From Rhodobacteraceae bacterium D3-12 (GTDB lineage Bacteria; Pseudomonadota; Alphaproteobacteria; Rhodobacterales; Rhodobacteraceae), in assembly GCA_025916135.1 (NCBI GenBank), contig CP104793.1, positions 558,001 through 622,000 on the forward strand: 64,000 nt of DNA, given 5' to 3'. Made by a program: the position numbers and the translations under genes. Every line of letters begins with the position of its first letter. Position 1 is the stretch's first letter. This document shows, one piece after another, positions 27,042 to 36,605 of the stretch. The notes beneath the pieces were generated by a model, which saw only the letters and a program-made list of their open reading frames with translations, was not told the origin of the DNA and did not search any database.

Positions 27042-29648
27042 TCACGCTAAGTAGTCTTCTGCTTCTGCGCTTCTGTACAAGCCTTCTGCACTCGTGGCGT
27101 CTTCAACCGCCTTTCTCACATCTTCTTTGGTCAGGTCGAGCATCCGGTAGGTTCCCGTCTTTTTCAGTTTGGTTATGGCCTCGATGCGTCGAAAGGTTGC
27201 TAGATTGTCGGCAGCATATTTCGCCAGCCCTTTGAGCTTCGGCAATGCATCCGCGAGATGATCCCCATGTGGGTCGATCAAATCGGCTGCGATGGTGCCA
27301 TCGTCCTTCTGTACGAAGAAAATGAAGTCTGGGCGGACCATGCGGTTTTCCCCCGCCTCTTCATAGATAACCCCAAGGGAGTCTTGGCTTGCTCGTGCCG
27401 GGTTACGATACCAACCGATGCTGCCTTCCTTTTGAAGCTCGGCACGTAGGACGGCGGGTTCCCACGATGAATTGAAGGCGTCTGGAAACAGACCTTCCTC
27501 ATCGCAAAGTAGATGACGCTCGAACCGATCAAGGTCGTATTCCTTGCCGTTAGGTTCGCGTGCCGATGTGGGTTGTAGCCACATATTCGGGCGGGCGATT
27601 TCGACTGGAAGCGGGTCCGTGCTCATTTCCCTAATCTGGCGGTAGGCTTCCTGCCGCTCATCGGTAAGGCCCTTGATCGCCTCTTTGTGCGCAGCAAGCC
27701 ATTCCTTGGCCAGCTTCTCCGCCTCGGCCTCTAGGTCTTCCTTGATCTTGGGCACCAGTCCGATTGCGGCGATGATCGTGTGCGCCTCGATCAGTGCTTC
27801 TTCGTCATCCTCTTCGTCTTCCATCCCTGCGGCCAAATGCTCAGCATAGGTCGTGGCAAGGTCAGGGCTGATGGCGCGTCCGGCTCGTTTGTATGCGTCT
27901 TCGATAACGGCATAGTCAGCAGCTTCAACGAAGTCGTTGAAGGTCATCTTTTGCGTCTTCGTGTCTGCCGACAGGGTTTTCCCCTCCACGGTCATGACTG
28001 ATGCACGGGCCTCGTTGATTTGTGTGTCATGGGTCACCAGAGCGGCGTCCAGAACAGCGTGCATCGCTTCATGGGCCTTTCTACCAGCGTCGGGCAAGAG
28101 GTCGTCCATTGCCAGTTCATGCGCTAGCGCTGTCAGGCGTTTGACTGGGCGGGCCTGCTTCTTTGGCAAGGTCTGGGAGGGGAGCGAAGTTAGCTTGTCC
28201 CAAACCCCTTCGGGGATCGCCGGATTAGGCTTCATTTCACGCGGATTGATCAGGACGCGGCGACCGGGCAGTTCTTCGCCGCTTTCACCGCCTTTCATCA
28301 GCTCGTCCACGACTGCCGTCACGGTTTCCTTGTTGAAGTGAGGCAGAAGGCAGTCCACGGCGTTTAGCCGGTCGTTCCCCGAAATCCGCCTCGCGAGTGG
28401 GGTTCGCACCATCCGCCCCAAAAGCTGCGTGATGTGGGTCTTGTCGGACGCTGCGCGAAGCGAGACCATGACTTCGGCGCGGGGGCAGTCCCAACCGGTG
28501 CTGATCGCGTTCTTGGCGATGAGGATGCGCACCCAATCGTCCTGTTGGACCCTCTGAGGCTCGATGTAGGGAACGGTGTGCCGCCCAAAGGTCTCGGTTT
28601 TGTGTTCGCCAAACACGTTGGCAATGCTGTCTTCGGGCAGGTCTGGAAACCGCTCAAGGATCACGTCCAGCCAATTCCCAATGTCTTTAGGGTTCGGTGC
28701 ATCTGGCACTTGCAGCACCATGAGCGGCTGCACCTTGCTCCCGTCGCCCTGCTCTTGCGCATAGGCCTCCCAGGCTTCGGTGATCTCGCGCAGCTTGTCG
28801 GCCCCACGGCGTAGAAGCACGGTTTCGAAATCGCCAACCTCGTCGGGCACGTCCATCGTGATCGTGTCTTTCAAAAGGCCTGATGCCTGCACCAACCCGG
28901 CGTCCACCTGAACATGCGGCAGGATCGTGCGTCCTTGCATATCCTTCATCGCCTTGTTGAAGCGGTCCACGGTGGCAGAGATACCCCAGACAATCGGAAT
29001 GGCAGGCGTGCTGCCAGAGCCGTTGATGAGCTGTTTGACGATGGTCTGCCTGCCAGAAGCGGCGGCAACCCCGCCATCGGCCTTCATGCCCCTGTGTGCT
29101 TCGTCCAGCACGAGGTAGAGCGTCAACTCGGGGTCTTCGATGGTGTTACGGATCGTGTCCCAAATCGTGAAGGCGCGCATGTCGGGCATGATCTTTTGCC
29201 CGTCTGCGGTTTCTAGGCTGTCGTCGTCCGGGTCGTGGCCGCGCGTCAGGAGGCTGCTCTTGGAAAGTTTCTGCGTGTTGAGGAAGTAGATTTTCCCGGC
29301 TTCCAAGGTCTCACGGTTGAAGGTGTTTTCGACCGTCACAAGGTCGGAAATGGTCAGCTTGTCGGAGGCCTCCTGCAAGCGCCATTTGGATTGCGTGTTG
29401 AGCGACGGGTCATCGCTGAACCAGATCACGACCGCGCCGGGGTCGGGTTCGAACTCCAATTCGTCATTGCCGAATAACAGCGCCTCGAACACGGCGGCGG
29501 CCATCACGGTCTTACCGGAGCCGGTGGTGGCGGCGAGGGAAAAGGCGGTTTTCATGTCGTGGTCTTGCCAGAACACCCGCGCCTTCTTCATGTTGTCCAA
29601 CACGTCCGCGACGGCTTGGGTCTGATAGTCGATAAGCGTAAATTTCAT
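27042..29648 (-). CDS. res: Type III restriction enzyme Res subunit (DEAD/DEAH helicase-nuclease)
   Basis: An 868-residue superfamily 2 helicase: Walker A TGSGKTVMAAAV near the N terminus, DEAH box LVLDEAHRG, motif III region WGISATVDR, and motif VI LLGRMVRTPLARR. The C-terminal part has RPDFIFF followed by ADLIDPHGDHL in place of a textbook PD-(D/E)xK nuclease core. It lies four bases after mod on the same strand. Type III Res proteins need Mod for recognition and cut DNA some 25-27 bp from the site. As mod carries a stop codon, activity is in doubt. Confidence 0.85.
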   Translation of the reverse strand: MKFTLIDYQTQAVADVLDNMKKARVFWQDHDMKTAFSLAATTGSGKTVMAAAVFEALLFGNDELEFEPDPGAVVIWFSDDPSLNTQSKWRLQEASDKLTISDLVTVENTFNRETLEAGKIYFLNTQKLSKSSLLTRGHDPDDDSLETADGQKIMPDMRAFTIWDTIRNTIEDPELTLYLVLDEAHRGMKADGGVAAASGRQTIVKQLINGSGSTPAIPIVWGISATVDRFNKAMKDMQGRTILPHVQVDAGLVQASGLLKDTITMDVPDEVGDFETVLLRRGADKLREITEAWEAYAQEQGDGSKVQPLMVLQVPDAPNPKDIGNWLDVILERFPDLPEDSIANVFGEHKTETFGRHTVPYIEPQRVQQDDWVRILIAKNAISTGWDCPRAEVMVSLRAASDKTHITQLLGRMVRTPLARRISGNDRLNAVDCLLPHFNKETVTAVVDELMKGGESGEELPGRRVLINPREMKPNPAIPEGVWDKLTSLPSQTLPKKQARPVKRLTALAHELAMDDLLPDAGRKAHEAMHAVLDAALVTHDTQINEARASVMTVEGKTLSADTKTQKMTFNDFVEAADYAVIEDAYKRAGRAISPDLATTYAEHLAAGMEDEEDDEEALIEAHTIIAAIGLVPKIKEDLEAEAEKLAKEWLAAHKEAIKGLTDERQEAYRQIREMSTDPLPVEIARPNMWLQPTSAREPNGKEYDLDRFERHLLCDEEGLFPDAFNSSWEPAVLRAELQKEGSIGWYRNPARASQDSLGVIYEEAGENRMVRPDFIFFVQKDDGTIAADLIDPHGDHLADALPKLKGLAKYAADNLATFRRIEAITKLKKTGTYRMLDLTKEDVRKAVEDATSAEGLYRSAEAEDYLA

Positions 29649-29651
29649 GTC

Positions 29652-31772
29652 TCAGCGCCCCATCGCGAAGCGGAAATTGGTCAGGTAGGATTCGTAAAGG
29701 CGCACAGGCTCGACCCCGGCGGGCAATTCCCGCGTGATGGCCTGAAAACGGCGTTCGTCATCGGTGACGATATAGGCGATGCGGATACCATCCTTGGCTG
29801 CGATCTCCGCGCAGAACGGGGCGGCACGGTCGAGATTGGTCAGAAGGCCATAGGTATCTGCCACCTCCCAACCTTCCGCTGGCTCCTTGTCGATCCGCCG
29901 CCCTTCGCTGCCTGCCCGCATCCATAGGAGCGGGGCAATCCGCGCGAAAGCGCGGTTGTGGGCGATTTTGACCGGGGTTTCATAGGTGAGGGTGAAGAAC
30001 TCGGCGTTTTCCTCAAAGCCCTCGGCCATCGGGAATTCGTCGGTGAACTTGTAGTCGCCCTTGATTGGCGCGCCTTCTGGCGTCTTACCGGTTATGGTAG
30101 CTTCGATGCGGGGCTTTGTGATGTAGTCGCAGATGCCCCACTTTTCCCAATCGGGATCGCCGGGTCGAAGGTCAGTCGTACGCAACTTTGTGTGTTCGTC
30201 GGCGGCGACTTCATTGTTCGTCACTGAAATGCATTGACGGCGACCACCATCTTGTCGGTTCAGGCGCATGACCGCATGGGCTGTAGTCCCCGATCCTGAA
30301 AAGAAATCCAACACGACAGCGGAAAAGTTATCGCCGCAGAGTATTCTCAAAACGTCTTCGACAGCGTAGAGGCTTTTAGGGAAAGGAAATTCTCGACCTG
30401 GTATTATCTCCCGGATTAGGTCGCTTCCATGTGACTGGGCGTTATGCGACTCGATAGCCCACTGAGTGGTCGGGTTTTTCCGTTTTCCCTCTACGAAGCT
30501 GACAATCGCTGCTCCGCTTTCCTCGTAACCAGTAATCTTGATACGGCCCTCTTCAATATCTTGGATCGGACCCGTTGTCAGATAGTATATTGTTACCTTC
30601 TTCTTCCCGCGCCCGGAAAATACTGCCTTCACGAATCCCTTCTTCAGGCGCTCTTTTAGTGTTGGAGCAGTAAGGCCCCAGTTCATTTCTCGAATGTCGC
30701 CCTTGTCGCGAATCGGAAGCACCGTGAGACAGCCGTCCAAATCTGATGCGCTAGTTGCTGGTTCGTCGGGAGACATTGGTTCGCCAACATCAACAATTCT
30801 TCCTGTCTTTTTGTCTACGTAGATCGGATAGAATTGCTCAGGGCCGCCCTTGGGAGTCCCTCTTGCCGACTCAACATCTGATCGCCTCAAACTGGCCCAG
30901 CGAACACTACCGCCAGCAACGTCAACTTCTTCTGGCTTAATCCTGTGAGCGCCCAGAAATGCAAAGAAAAGAAACTCGTTGGTGCGCGAAAATTCGTTAT
31001 CGCGAATAATTCCTTTCGCATTGATTTGCGATGAAACCATCTGCACTCTCGCTTCGGGAAAAACCTGTTTTATCAATAGCCCAAGATTGAGAAACTCTTT
31101 TTCATCGATGCTGCAAACAAGCGCCGATGCTTTGGGGTTAAGAAGGTCTCTCGCAACTTTGAGCCGTCGTTCAATAAAGGCAAGCCACTTCGAGTGTCGG
31201 TAGAGATCGTCCTTCCCCACATAGTCGTTGTTATACTTCCAGTCATTTGCTCCCGAATTATAAGGTGGATCAATGTAGATCACGTCGATCTTCCCGCGAT
31301 GGGTGAAGGTCAGTGCCTCTAAGGCATGGAAGTTCTCGCCGTTGATTACGGTGTGATAGGGCTTGTCGCCGCCGCGTTCGACCTTTCCAGTGCTGACAAC
31401 GCCGGGGTAGATGTAATCGCGAAACTCTGCGACCACGATCAGATCGGCCACGGCAACTTCCTGCGTCTCCGGCTCTGCCGCGCCGATCAGCTCCACCTGG
31501 GCCCTACGCTCGGCCCCTCTGCCGGACAGGCTGCGCACCTTCCAAAGCCTTTGGTCGCCCTTCTACGTCTCGCCGCGCGGGGGCAGGACGCGCACCTTGT
31601 CGCCCTTGCGCACTGGCCGCCCCGGCAGCTCCACGCTTTCGGGCCGGTGCCGTTCAAAGTTAAGGCCAAAGGCGCGACGGTTGGTCAGTGCCTTGAACTC
31701 CCGTTCTAGCTCTCGCCCCAGATCGGCGTCTTTCCCCTTCGCCTGCGCGATGAGATCGGTCAGGCGAGACAT
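29652..31772 (-). pseudogene. mod: Type III R-M Mod methyltransferase interrupted by an amber codon
   Basis: A beta-class adenine-N6 methyltransferase: motif IV VIYIDPPYN (about residue 168 of the full frame), the variable target-recognition part, and motif I VLDFFSGSGTTAHAVM near the C terminus. The frame opens at 31772 (MSRLTDLIAQAKGKD) but has TAG at 31565-31563, after RVLPPRGET, and continues in the same frame as KGDQRLWKVRSLSGRG, the natural family sequence. Translation could restart at GTG 31538, losing 78 residues before the methylase core. If not a sequencing error, the methyltransferase is damaged or made by reinitiation or suppression. Confidence 0.82.
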
Positions 31773-32293
31773 GGGCGGGCCTCCTGTTGGGTGAGGTGCA
31801 TGGGGGTAGGTGTGCGGCTGTTTCGGATCATCTTCTTGCTCTTGCGGCGAAATGGCCGGTGTCTGTTAACGATTGAAAAGGAAGGGTTTCTTCCGATCGT
31901 CGTCAACTTCGCATTTAAGGGCGCAAGAGGCTAGGGGGAAGTAAAAAGCTCCGGGCAGGATAAACCCACCCGGAGCAATAGCAGTATCTCCCAACTGCAA
32001 AGGGTTCGTATCCTGTGACCTGTTATCTTGCCCTCAATCCTTCAACGTAACTACTATATAATTGTTTTCAGGCAGTTTTTCCATGTCCCGTACCAGACTA
32101 GCGCGCGAGGTTGGGTGGCGGGGTCTTTCCGTAGTTCCATGCGTACGATCTCGGCCGCGGCCGGTGAACGCGTGGGCTTCGGTTCCTCAAGCACTTTTTC
32201 AGGTCTCGTGCCGGTTTCTTTTTGGCCCCATCAACGTCTGTTTTGGTGAAGCTGCAAAGCAGCACAGGCATACCTAGCCAACGGCAGCTCTGC
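31773..32293. other. Intergenic region between the R-M system and the island
   Basis: No intact gene. On the minus strand from 32230 to 32054 a frame reads PEKVLEEPKPTRSP and AEIVRMELRKDPATQPRALV and ends in a stop, and looks like the tail of a degraded gene. A hairpin terminator in the same direction lies at 31948-31976, which would suit such a remnant. Confidence 0.35.
31948..31976 (-). terminator. Rho-independent terminator (minus strand) without an intact upstream gene
   Basis: GCTCCGGG pairs with CCCGGAGC around a 13-base loop, followed on the minus strand by TTTTT. It would terminate a transcript from the region next to the island end, where only a degraded frame is seen. Confidence 0.65.
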
Positions 32294-32424
32294 GCCGTGT
32301 GCATATTTGTTGATTGAGATCGGACTTGTGTGAGATCAGTTGCTTGACGCTGTGGAGTCCATGAAATATGTGATGAACTCACTGAGCGGGCGTTGTGTAG
32401 TGGTAAGACCTTAGCCTTCCAAGC
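32294..32424 (+). repeat. Left direct repeat / attL of the tRNA-Gly island
   Basis: 131 bp nearly identical to 63072-63202. It contains a promoter (TTGACG at 32344-32349, 17 bases, TATGTG at 32367-32372) and the first 39 bases of a tRNA-Gly starting at 32386, through the anticodon loop. Identity stops after GCCTTCCAAGC (32414-32424), the likely crossover core; then the sequence leaves the tRNA (ACAGAAC instead of TAATGAC). Confidence 0.85.
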
Positions 32425-32550
32425 ACAGAACATATGTTTCCCTGACATTCTTTGAGTTGCCAAGTCATTCAGTTCATGCAAGAAATTGTTGCAGGGTCAT
32501 TCCTGTTGTTTCCCTGTGTTTCAATTCAATACCTACAAAAAGCTGACAAA

Positions 32551-33624
32551 ATGCCAAAGCTCACAGAGACCTTCGCTCGCAAAGTTCCGCAGACAAAAAC
32601 GGGGACAGACAAGCACTGGGACAGCGAGATTAAAGGGCTAGTTCTGTTCGTCGGCAAACGGTCCAAGACATGGTATTTCCAAAAGGACGTCGGCGGTGTC
32701 ACCAAGCGGGTACTGATCGGCCGTTTTCCTGTAATCTCATCTCAAGCAGCACGCCAAACTGCTTTGGGCCTCGCGTTGGAAATGGGGCGAGGGGCAGGTA
32801 AAATGGCCCAAGCTGGCGCGCCCACCCTCGAGGCTGCCATGGAGGGATATTTGGTTCGGCCGAAGTTGAGATCGGATGCGCATAAATCTACCCTACGTCA
32901 GCAGTTTGACTTGCACTTGAAAGAGTGGCTGCGGCTTCCTCTCGATGAGATATCCAAGAAAATGGTGGTGGAGAAACATCGGTCAATGGCGGATCGCCCA
33001 TCGGCAGCGAACCATACCCTGAAGTATTTCAGAACAGTTTGGAATCATGCCCGACGGGTGCATGATCTTCCAGAACCTCCTACGATTGCGATCGAGTGGT
33101 ATGAAGAGCAGCCAGCCGGGCATATCATCGAGGACCTGAAGAACTGGAGCCGATCTGTCAAAGGTCTGCCTAACCCAATCCATCGTGTTTTCTACGAGTT
33201 ACTATTGTTCACAGGACTCCGCAAAACCGAAGCATTGACCCTTGAATGGAAAAATGTGCACGAAGATCATATCCACTTGCCCGTAACCAAAAACGGCCGC
33301 AGCTTCGACTTGCCGATCCTGCAAGCGCATCACGAGATTCTAGCGCCTATGCGCAATCTAAGCCGCCAATGGGTGTTCCCATCTCCAAAATCAAAGACTG
33401 GCTACATAACCAACCCAGCTTCTATCCCTTGGAGCCCGCACGCGCACCGGCGAACCTTTGCTACCGTGGCGATGGAAGCCGGGATTATGGAGGAGGTTGT
33501 AGGGCGGCTACTTAACCACACGCCGTTGTCGATTACTGGGCGAAGGTACGTAAAGCCTTCTCTTGATGCGCTGCGAGCCCCGATGGAGATTGCGTGTAAA
33601 GAAATAGGCACCAGGATTACGTGA
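32551..33624 (+). CDS. int: Tyrosine recombinase / phage-type integrase
   Basis: A 357-residue site-specific recombinase with all active-site positions: R224 (TGLRKTEA), K247, H297 and R300 (SPHAHRRTF), H323 (RLLNH) and nucleophile Y333 (GRRYVKP). The N-terminal part (KGLVLFVGKRSKTWYFQK) resembles the arm-binding domain of P4-like integrases. The ATG at 32551 matches the family start (MPKLTETFARK); the longer frame from 32452 lies over the attachment region. It directly follows attL and reads into the island. The tRNA promoter of attL points at it and may drive its expression. Confidence 0.92.
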   Translation: MPKLTETFARKVPQTKTGTDKHWDSEIKGLVLFVGKRSKTWYFQKDVGGVTKRVLIGRFPVISSQAARQTALGLALEMGRGAGKMAQAGAPTLEAAMEGYLVRPKLRSDAHKSTLRQQFDLHLKEWLRLPLDEISKKMVVEKHRSMADRPSAANHTLKYFRTVWNHARRVHDLPEPPTIAIEWYEEQPAGHIIEDLKNWSRSVKGLPNPIHRVFYELLLFTGLRKTEALTLEWKNVHEDHIHLPVTKNGRSFDLPILQAHHEILAPMRNLSRQWVFPSPKSKTGYITNPASIPWSPHAHRRTFATVAMEAGIMEEVVGRLLNHTPLSITGRRYVKPSLDALRAPMEIACKEIGTRIT

Positions 33625-33625
33625 A

Positions 33626-34396
33626 ATGTCTGACAAGAAAGCTGGCGCGTCTCGAGATTGGATTTTAGACGAGGGCTATTTCCCGCGTGCTAACGGAGGT
33701 TTGAGGAGGAACCCTGAAGAGTTCTTCGATGCGGAACCGGAAGAGTTCAAGGCGTTTTGGGTGCAACTGAAGGCGGTGTTTTCGCAGCACTTTAAAAGCA
33801 GGGAGAAACTCGACTATTGGATTGTCGCGGATTTTTTCTGGAAGCGTCGATTTTCGTCTTTGAATGAGTTCTGGAGCAAAAACGAGGTGCTTGATGATCT
33901 GGCCGCCCTCCGACGATATTTGATTGGGATCCCGGCTATTTTGAAACGGCTCCCAGATGCAATTTCGGACGAACTGCGATCTGCGGCGATCAGGCCGATT
34001 GTCGGTCCAGTAGCGGATTTGGGGTGGGGGGCAGAACTGCGCTCAGATAGTTTTCTGGAAATGCTGCCGAGTTATAAAGCTCACAGGTTTCTGGTTTCGA
34101 TTGAAGAGCACGTGCCCGAAATCTTACCGTTGCTTGAAGCGGCAACTCGTGTGGCAAATTCTGGCACGCCTGTTGGGAACAAGGGGTTGGAGGCTTGGAG
34201 AACCGTGAATGCGTGTGTGGAAGTATGTGAACTTTTGCCAGGTTATATCCAGGTTCCCAAGCATATGAACAACGCTGGACCTTTCTACAGGCTTCTCTCG
34301 GATGTCTTTGATGTAATGGAACACCCTGAGGACCCAGTTTCAGCCTTCAGAGGCTGGAGCCGGCATGTGGGTAGGACAGCTGAAGAAAACCCCTGA
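33626..34396 (+). CDS. Hypothetical island protein next to the integrase
   Basis: A 256-residue soluble protein, acidic and rich in aromatic residues, without signal peptide or membrane segment and with no family I recognise. Segments such as FKAFWVQLKAVFSQHFKSREKLDYW and LDDLAALRRYLIGIPAILKRLP suggest an all-helical fold. Its ATG is one base after the integrase stop, so it is co-transcribed and probably belongs to the element's mobility or defence functions. No function is claimed. Confidence 0.65.
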   Translation: MSDKKAGASRDWILDEGYFPRANGGLRRNPEEFFDAEPEEFKAFWVQLKAVFSQHFKSREKLDYWIVADFFWKRRFSSLNEFWSKNEVLDDLAALRRYLIGIPAILKRLPDAISDELRSAAIRPIVGPVADLGWGAELRSDSFLEMLPSYKAHRFLVSIEEHVPEILPLLEAATRVANSGTPVGNKGLEAWRTVNACVEVCELLPGYIQVPKHMNNAGPFYRLLSDVFDVMEHPEDPVSAFRGWSRHVGRTAEENP

Positions 34397-34463
34397 GCTG
34401 CCCATGAAGCGTCTGTAAACGAAGTTCACTGTGAAGCCTCAAGCATTATTGAGGAGTAGTGAC

Positions 34464-34676
34464 ATGCCCGCAGAATACCTAACCGCACGCGAAGCGGCAG
34501 CTTATACCAGTCTGAGTGAAAGCTATCTCGCGAAACTTCGTATGGGAACCAGCCGCACAGAAGGACCAGCTTACATTCTGGTTGGTCTACGCGCTGTTCG
34601 CTACAAGCGTTCCGCGTTGGACGATTGGATGGATGGACGCGCACATGGAAAGCAAAATAGCGCGGTGGCTAAATAA
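34464..34676 (+). CDS. AlpA/excisionase-like helix-turn-helix protein
   Basis: A 70-residue protein of the MerR-like helix-turn-helix_17/AlpA type: EYLTAREAAAYTSLSESYLAKLR, then a wing ending RYKRSALDDWMDGR. Such proteins act as excisionases or activate the integrase of P4-like islands. GAGGAG lies 11 bases upstream of the ATG. Its stop abuts the next start (TAAATG). Confidence 0.8.
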   Translation: MPAEYLTAREAAAYTSLSESYLAKLRMGTSRTEGPAYILVGLRAVRYKRSALDDWMDGRAHGKQNSAVAK

Positions 34677-35138
34677 ATGGCTAAAGTTAACAAAAAAGGA
34701 CGCAACAAATACGAGCACGGAACCTTCATTCCGAGGAGCCTAATCTCTACAGAAGCTTGGGCTACAATGTCTCCCAAGGCGCAAATGCTATACATTTGGT
34801 TGCGTCTTGAATGGAAAGGGAGCCGCGCCAACAACAACGGCAAGATCAAATTAAGCTGCAGGCAAGCTTCGAAGTGTCTTGGCATTGGAGTCAACGCCAC
34901 GATGCGGGCGTTCCACGAATTGCAAGCCAAAGGGTTCATCGTTGTTACGCAGCTTGGCGCTCTTGGTGTTGAGGGAGAGGCCCGTGGCCCTAGCTATGAA
35001 CTCACAGATATCGGCATGCCAAATCAAAGCCCTCGGAAATTGTACCTCAAATGGCGCAGTGGCAAAGACTTCGAGGTCAAGCGACACCATGCCAACAATC
35101 CCTCGGGCAAGCGCGGAAAACAAAATCCCTGTATCTAA
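34677..35138 (+). CDS. Winged-helix replication-initiator-like island protein
   Basis: A 153-residue basic protein: FIPRSLISTEAWATMSPKAQMLYIWLRLEW followed by a winged-helix pattern KIKLSCRQASKCLGIGVNATMRAFHELQAKGFI. The pattern of choosing rules by similarity to plasmid or phage replication/helix-turn-helix proteins suggests DNA binding. It starts directly after the AlpA-like gene stop. A role in regulation or replication of the excised element is inferred. Confidence 0.6.
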   Translation: MAKVNKKGRNKYEHGTFIPRSLISTEAWATMSPKAQMLYIWLRLEWKGSRANNNGKIKLSCRQASKCLGIGVNATMRAFHELQAKGFIVVTQLGALGVEGEARGPSYELTDIGMPNQSPRKLYLKWRSGKDFEVKRHHANNPSGKRGKQNPCI

Positions 35139-35590
35139 ATGCGATACGGACCTGTCAGCATATCAGTGACGTTTAGTGGAGCCCCTTCTCTAAAACGGAA
35201 ACGTGCCATCATCAATCTGGCAACGTTTCGCGTCATAAGTCGATGGGACTCTGTCTTCAGATTGGAGACATCCTTAATACCATACACTTGGTGCGAGTTA
35301 GAGCAGAGCGGCCTCTTGGCATCAATTATCTTCGTTTACCTCGAATGGAAGTAAAGGACCGGGGGGGGGGTATCAAAAAACCTATGGCCGCGGACTGTTA
35401 CCGGCGCGTAAACAACTTTAAACGCACGGGCCAATTTAGAGAAAAAAGCCCAAGTTTGCGGTTGCTCAGCAAGGCTCATGGAGTGTGTTTTCGCTTAGTA
35501 GCAGATGTCGCGACAATGTACGCCATGAGCTTCTGCTTATCCGTCTTCTTAATTGGAGGGCAGGATTATAAAAAATAATTGCGCACGGTT
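35139..35590. other. Intergenic region with a ten-base G run
   Basis: About 450 bp without a convincing gene, separating the mobility module from the metabolic cargo. It contains ten consecutive G at 35361-35370, a homopolymer prone to length change or sequencing error. Confidence 0.4.
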
Positions 35591-36499
35591 TTACGAATTT
35601 AAGTCGTGGCTCAATTTCTTTCGCCATGTTTGTTGACCGATTGCGCGGAGGATTTCGACGATGCGAAGATCGACCTCGGATCTGCGCCCGCGGCGGTTCT
35701 GAATTAAGACAAGTTGGCGCACTAGGCTCGGCGTGCAAAACGGTATGGTCGATAGATTTTGCTCTAACGGTGGAGCAAGCAACCTTTGCGGGACGATGGA
35801 TACGCCGTGACCGTAAGCCACAAGCCGTTCCATCGCGTCGAGTGCGTCGAGTTCCATCTCTTCGTGTACGTTGATTCCGCGGGATTGCAGGCGCGCAGCC
35901 ACGCGCTGGCCCAACCAAGCGCGCTTGTTGAAGGCAATGTAGGGCAGGGCGAGAAGGCGTTCGCGGTCGGTTTCGATGTTAGCAAGCGATTTCGGGCCGA
36001 TCACATATGTTGGTTCTTCAGCGATGCTCGTTACTTCTAATTCTTCATGGGCAATCCTTGGCGAGGTAACGAGCGCGAAATCGATTTCGCGGGCGAGCAC
36101 TTTGTTCGCCAATTCACCTGAGAGACCCGACTTGATCAGAAGTTGAATCGAAGGAAAGGCATTGCGGAAATCGGTAAGGAACCTGGGCAGTATTTCCTGC
36201 AGGTTGGTTGGGACGAAACCGATTGAAATCTGTGCGGGAAGCTCTTCGCCACTTGCTGCTATTCTGATTTTTTCAATTTCTGCCAATGCTTTGCGAGCGG
36301 CGTTGGCGACAGCGATTCCCTCTGCAGTGAGCGTTGGAGGGCGACTGCTTCGATCAAACAATTGTGCTCCTAGATGAGCTTCGAGTTCCTTCATCTGAAT
36401 GCTTACAGCTGACGGACTGAGGCCAACGGTGCCGCCTGCAGCGGCAAAGCTTTGTGTCTCTAGAAAAGCGGTAATTGTTCTTAGTTGACGGAGGTTCAT
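35591..36499 (-). CDS. LysR-family regulator, divergent from the sulfinate cluster
   Basis: A 302-residue LysR protein: helix-turn-helix SFAAAGGTVGLSPSAVSIQMKEL in residues 17-40, then an effector-binding domain (ISIGFVPTNLQEILPRF, IDFALVTSPR, GHGVSIVPQRLL). Divergent from the CoA-transferase gene with 106 bp between starts, it is the likely local regulator of the cluster, with a CoA ester, sulfinate or the imported substrate as possible inducer. That role is inferred from position only. Confidence 0.82.
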   Translation of the reverse strand: MNLRQLRTITAFLETQSFAAAGGTVGLSPSAVSIQMKELEAHLGAQLFDRSSRPPTLTAEGIAVANAARKALAEIEKIRIAASGEELPAQISIGFVPTNLQEILPRFLTDFRNAFPSIQLLIKSGLSGELANKVLAREIDFALVTSPRIAHEELEVTSIAEEPTYVIGPKSLANIETDRERLLALPYIAFNKRAWLGQRVAARLQSRGINVHEEMELDALDAMERLVAYGHGVSIVPQRLLAPPLEQNLSTIPFCTPSLVRQLVLIQNRRGRRSEVDLRIVEILRAIGQQTWRKKLSHDLNS

Positions 36500-36605
36500 G
36501 AGAGCATCCTATGTGTGGCTGATTACGTTTAACATAAATTTTTCTCACTTAAATCGTAAAATGTTTGCGTTAGGTTTGCGACAATTGTTGATCTACGCTC
36601 GCTTC

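Noticed and set aside
32098-32481. Minus-strand 127-residue frame across attL
   Set aside because: It runs antisense through the tRNA half and promoter repeat and has no domain; an artefact of the repeat.
35139-35578. Small plus-strand frames after the replication-like gene
   Set aside because: No domain and weak starts; they cross the ten-base G run and look like non-coding sequence.
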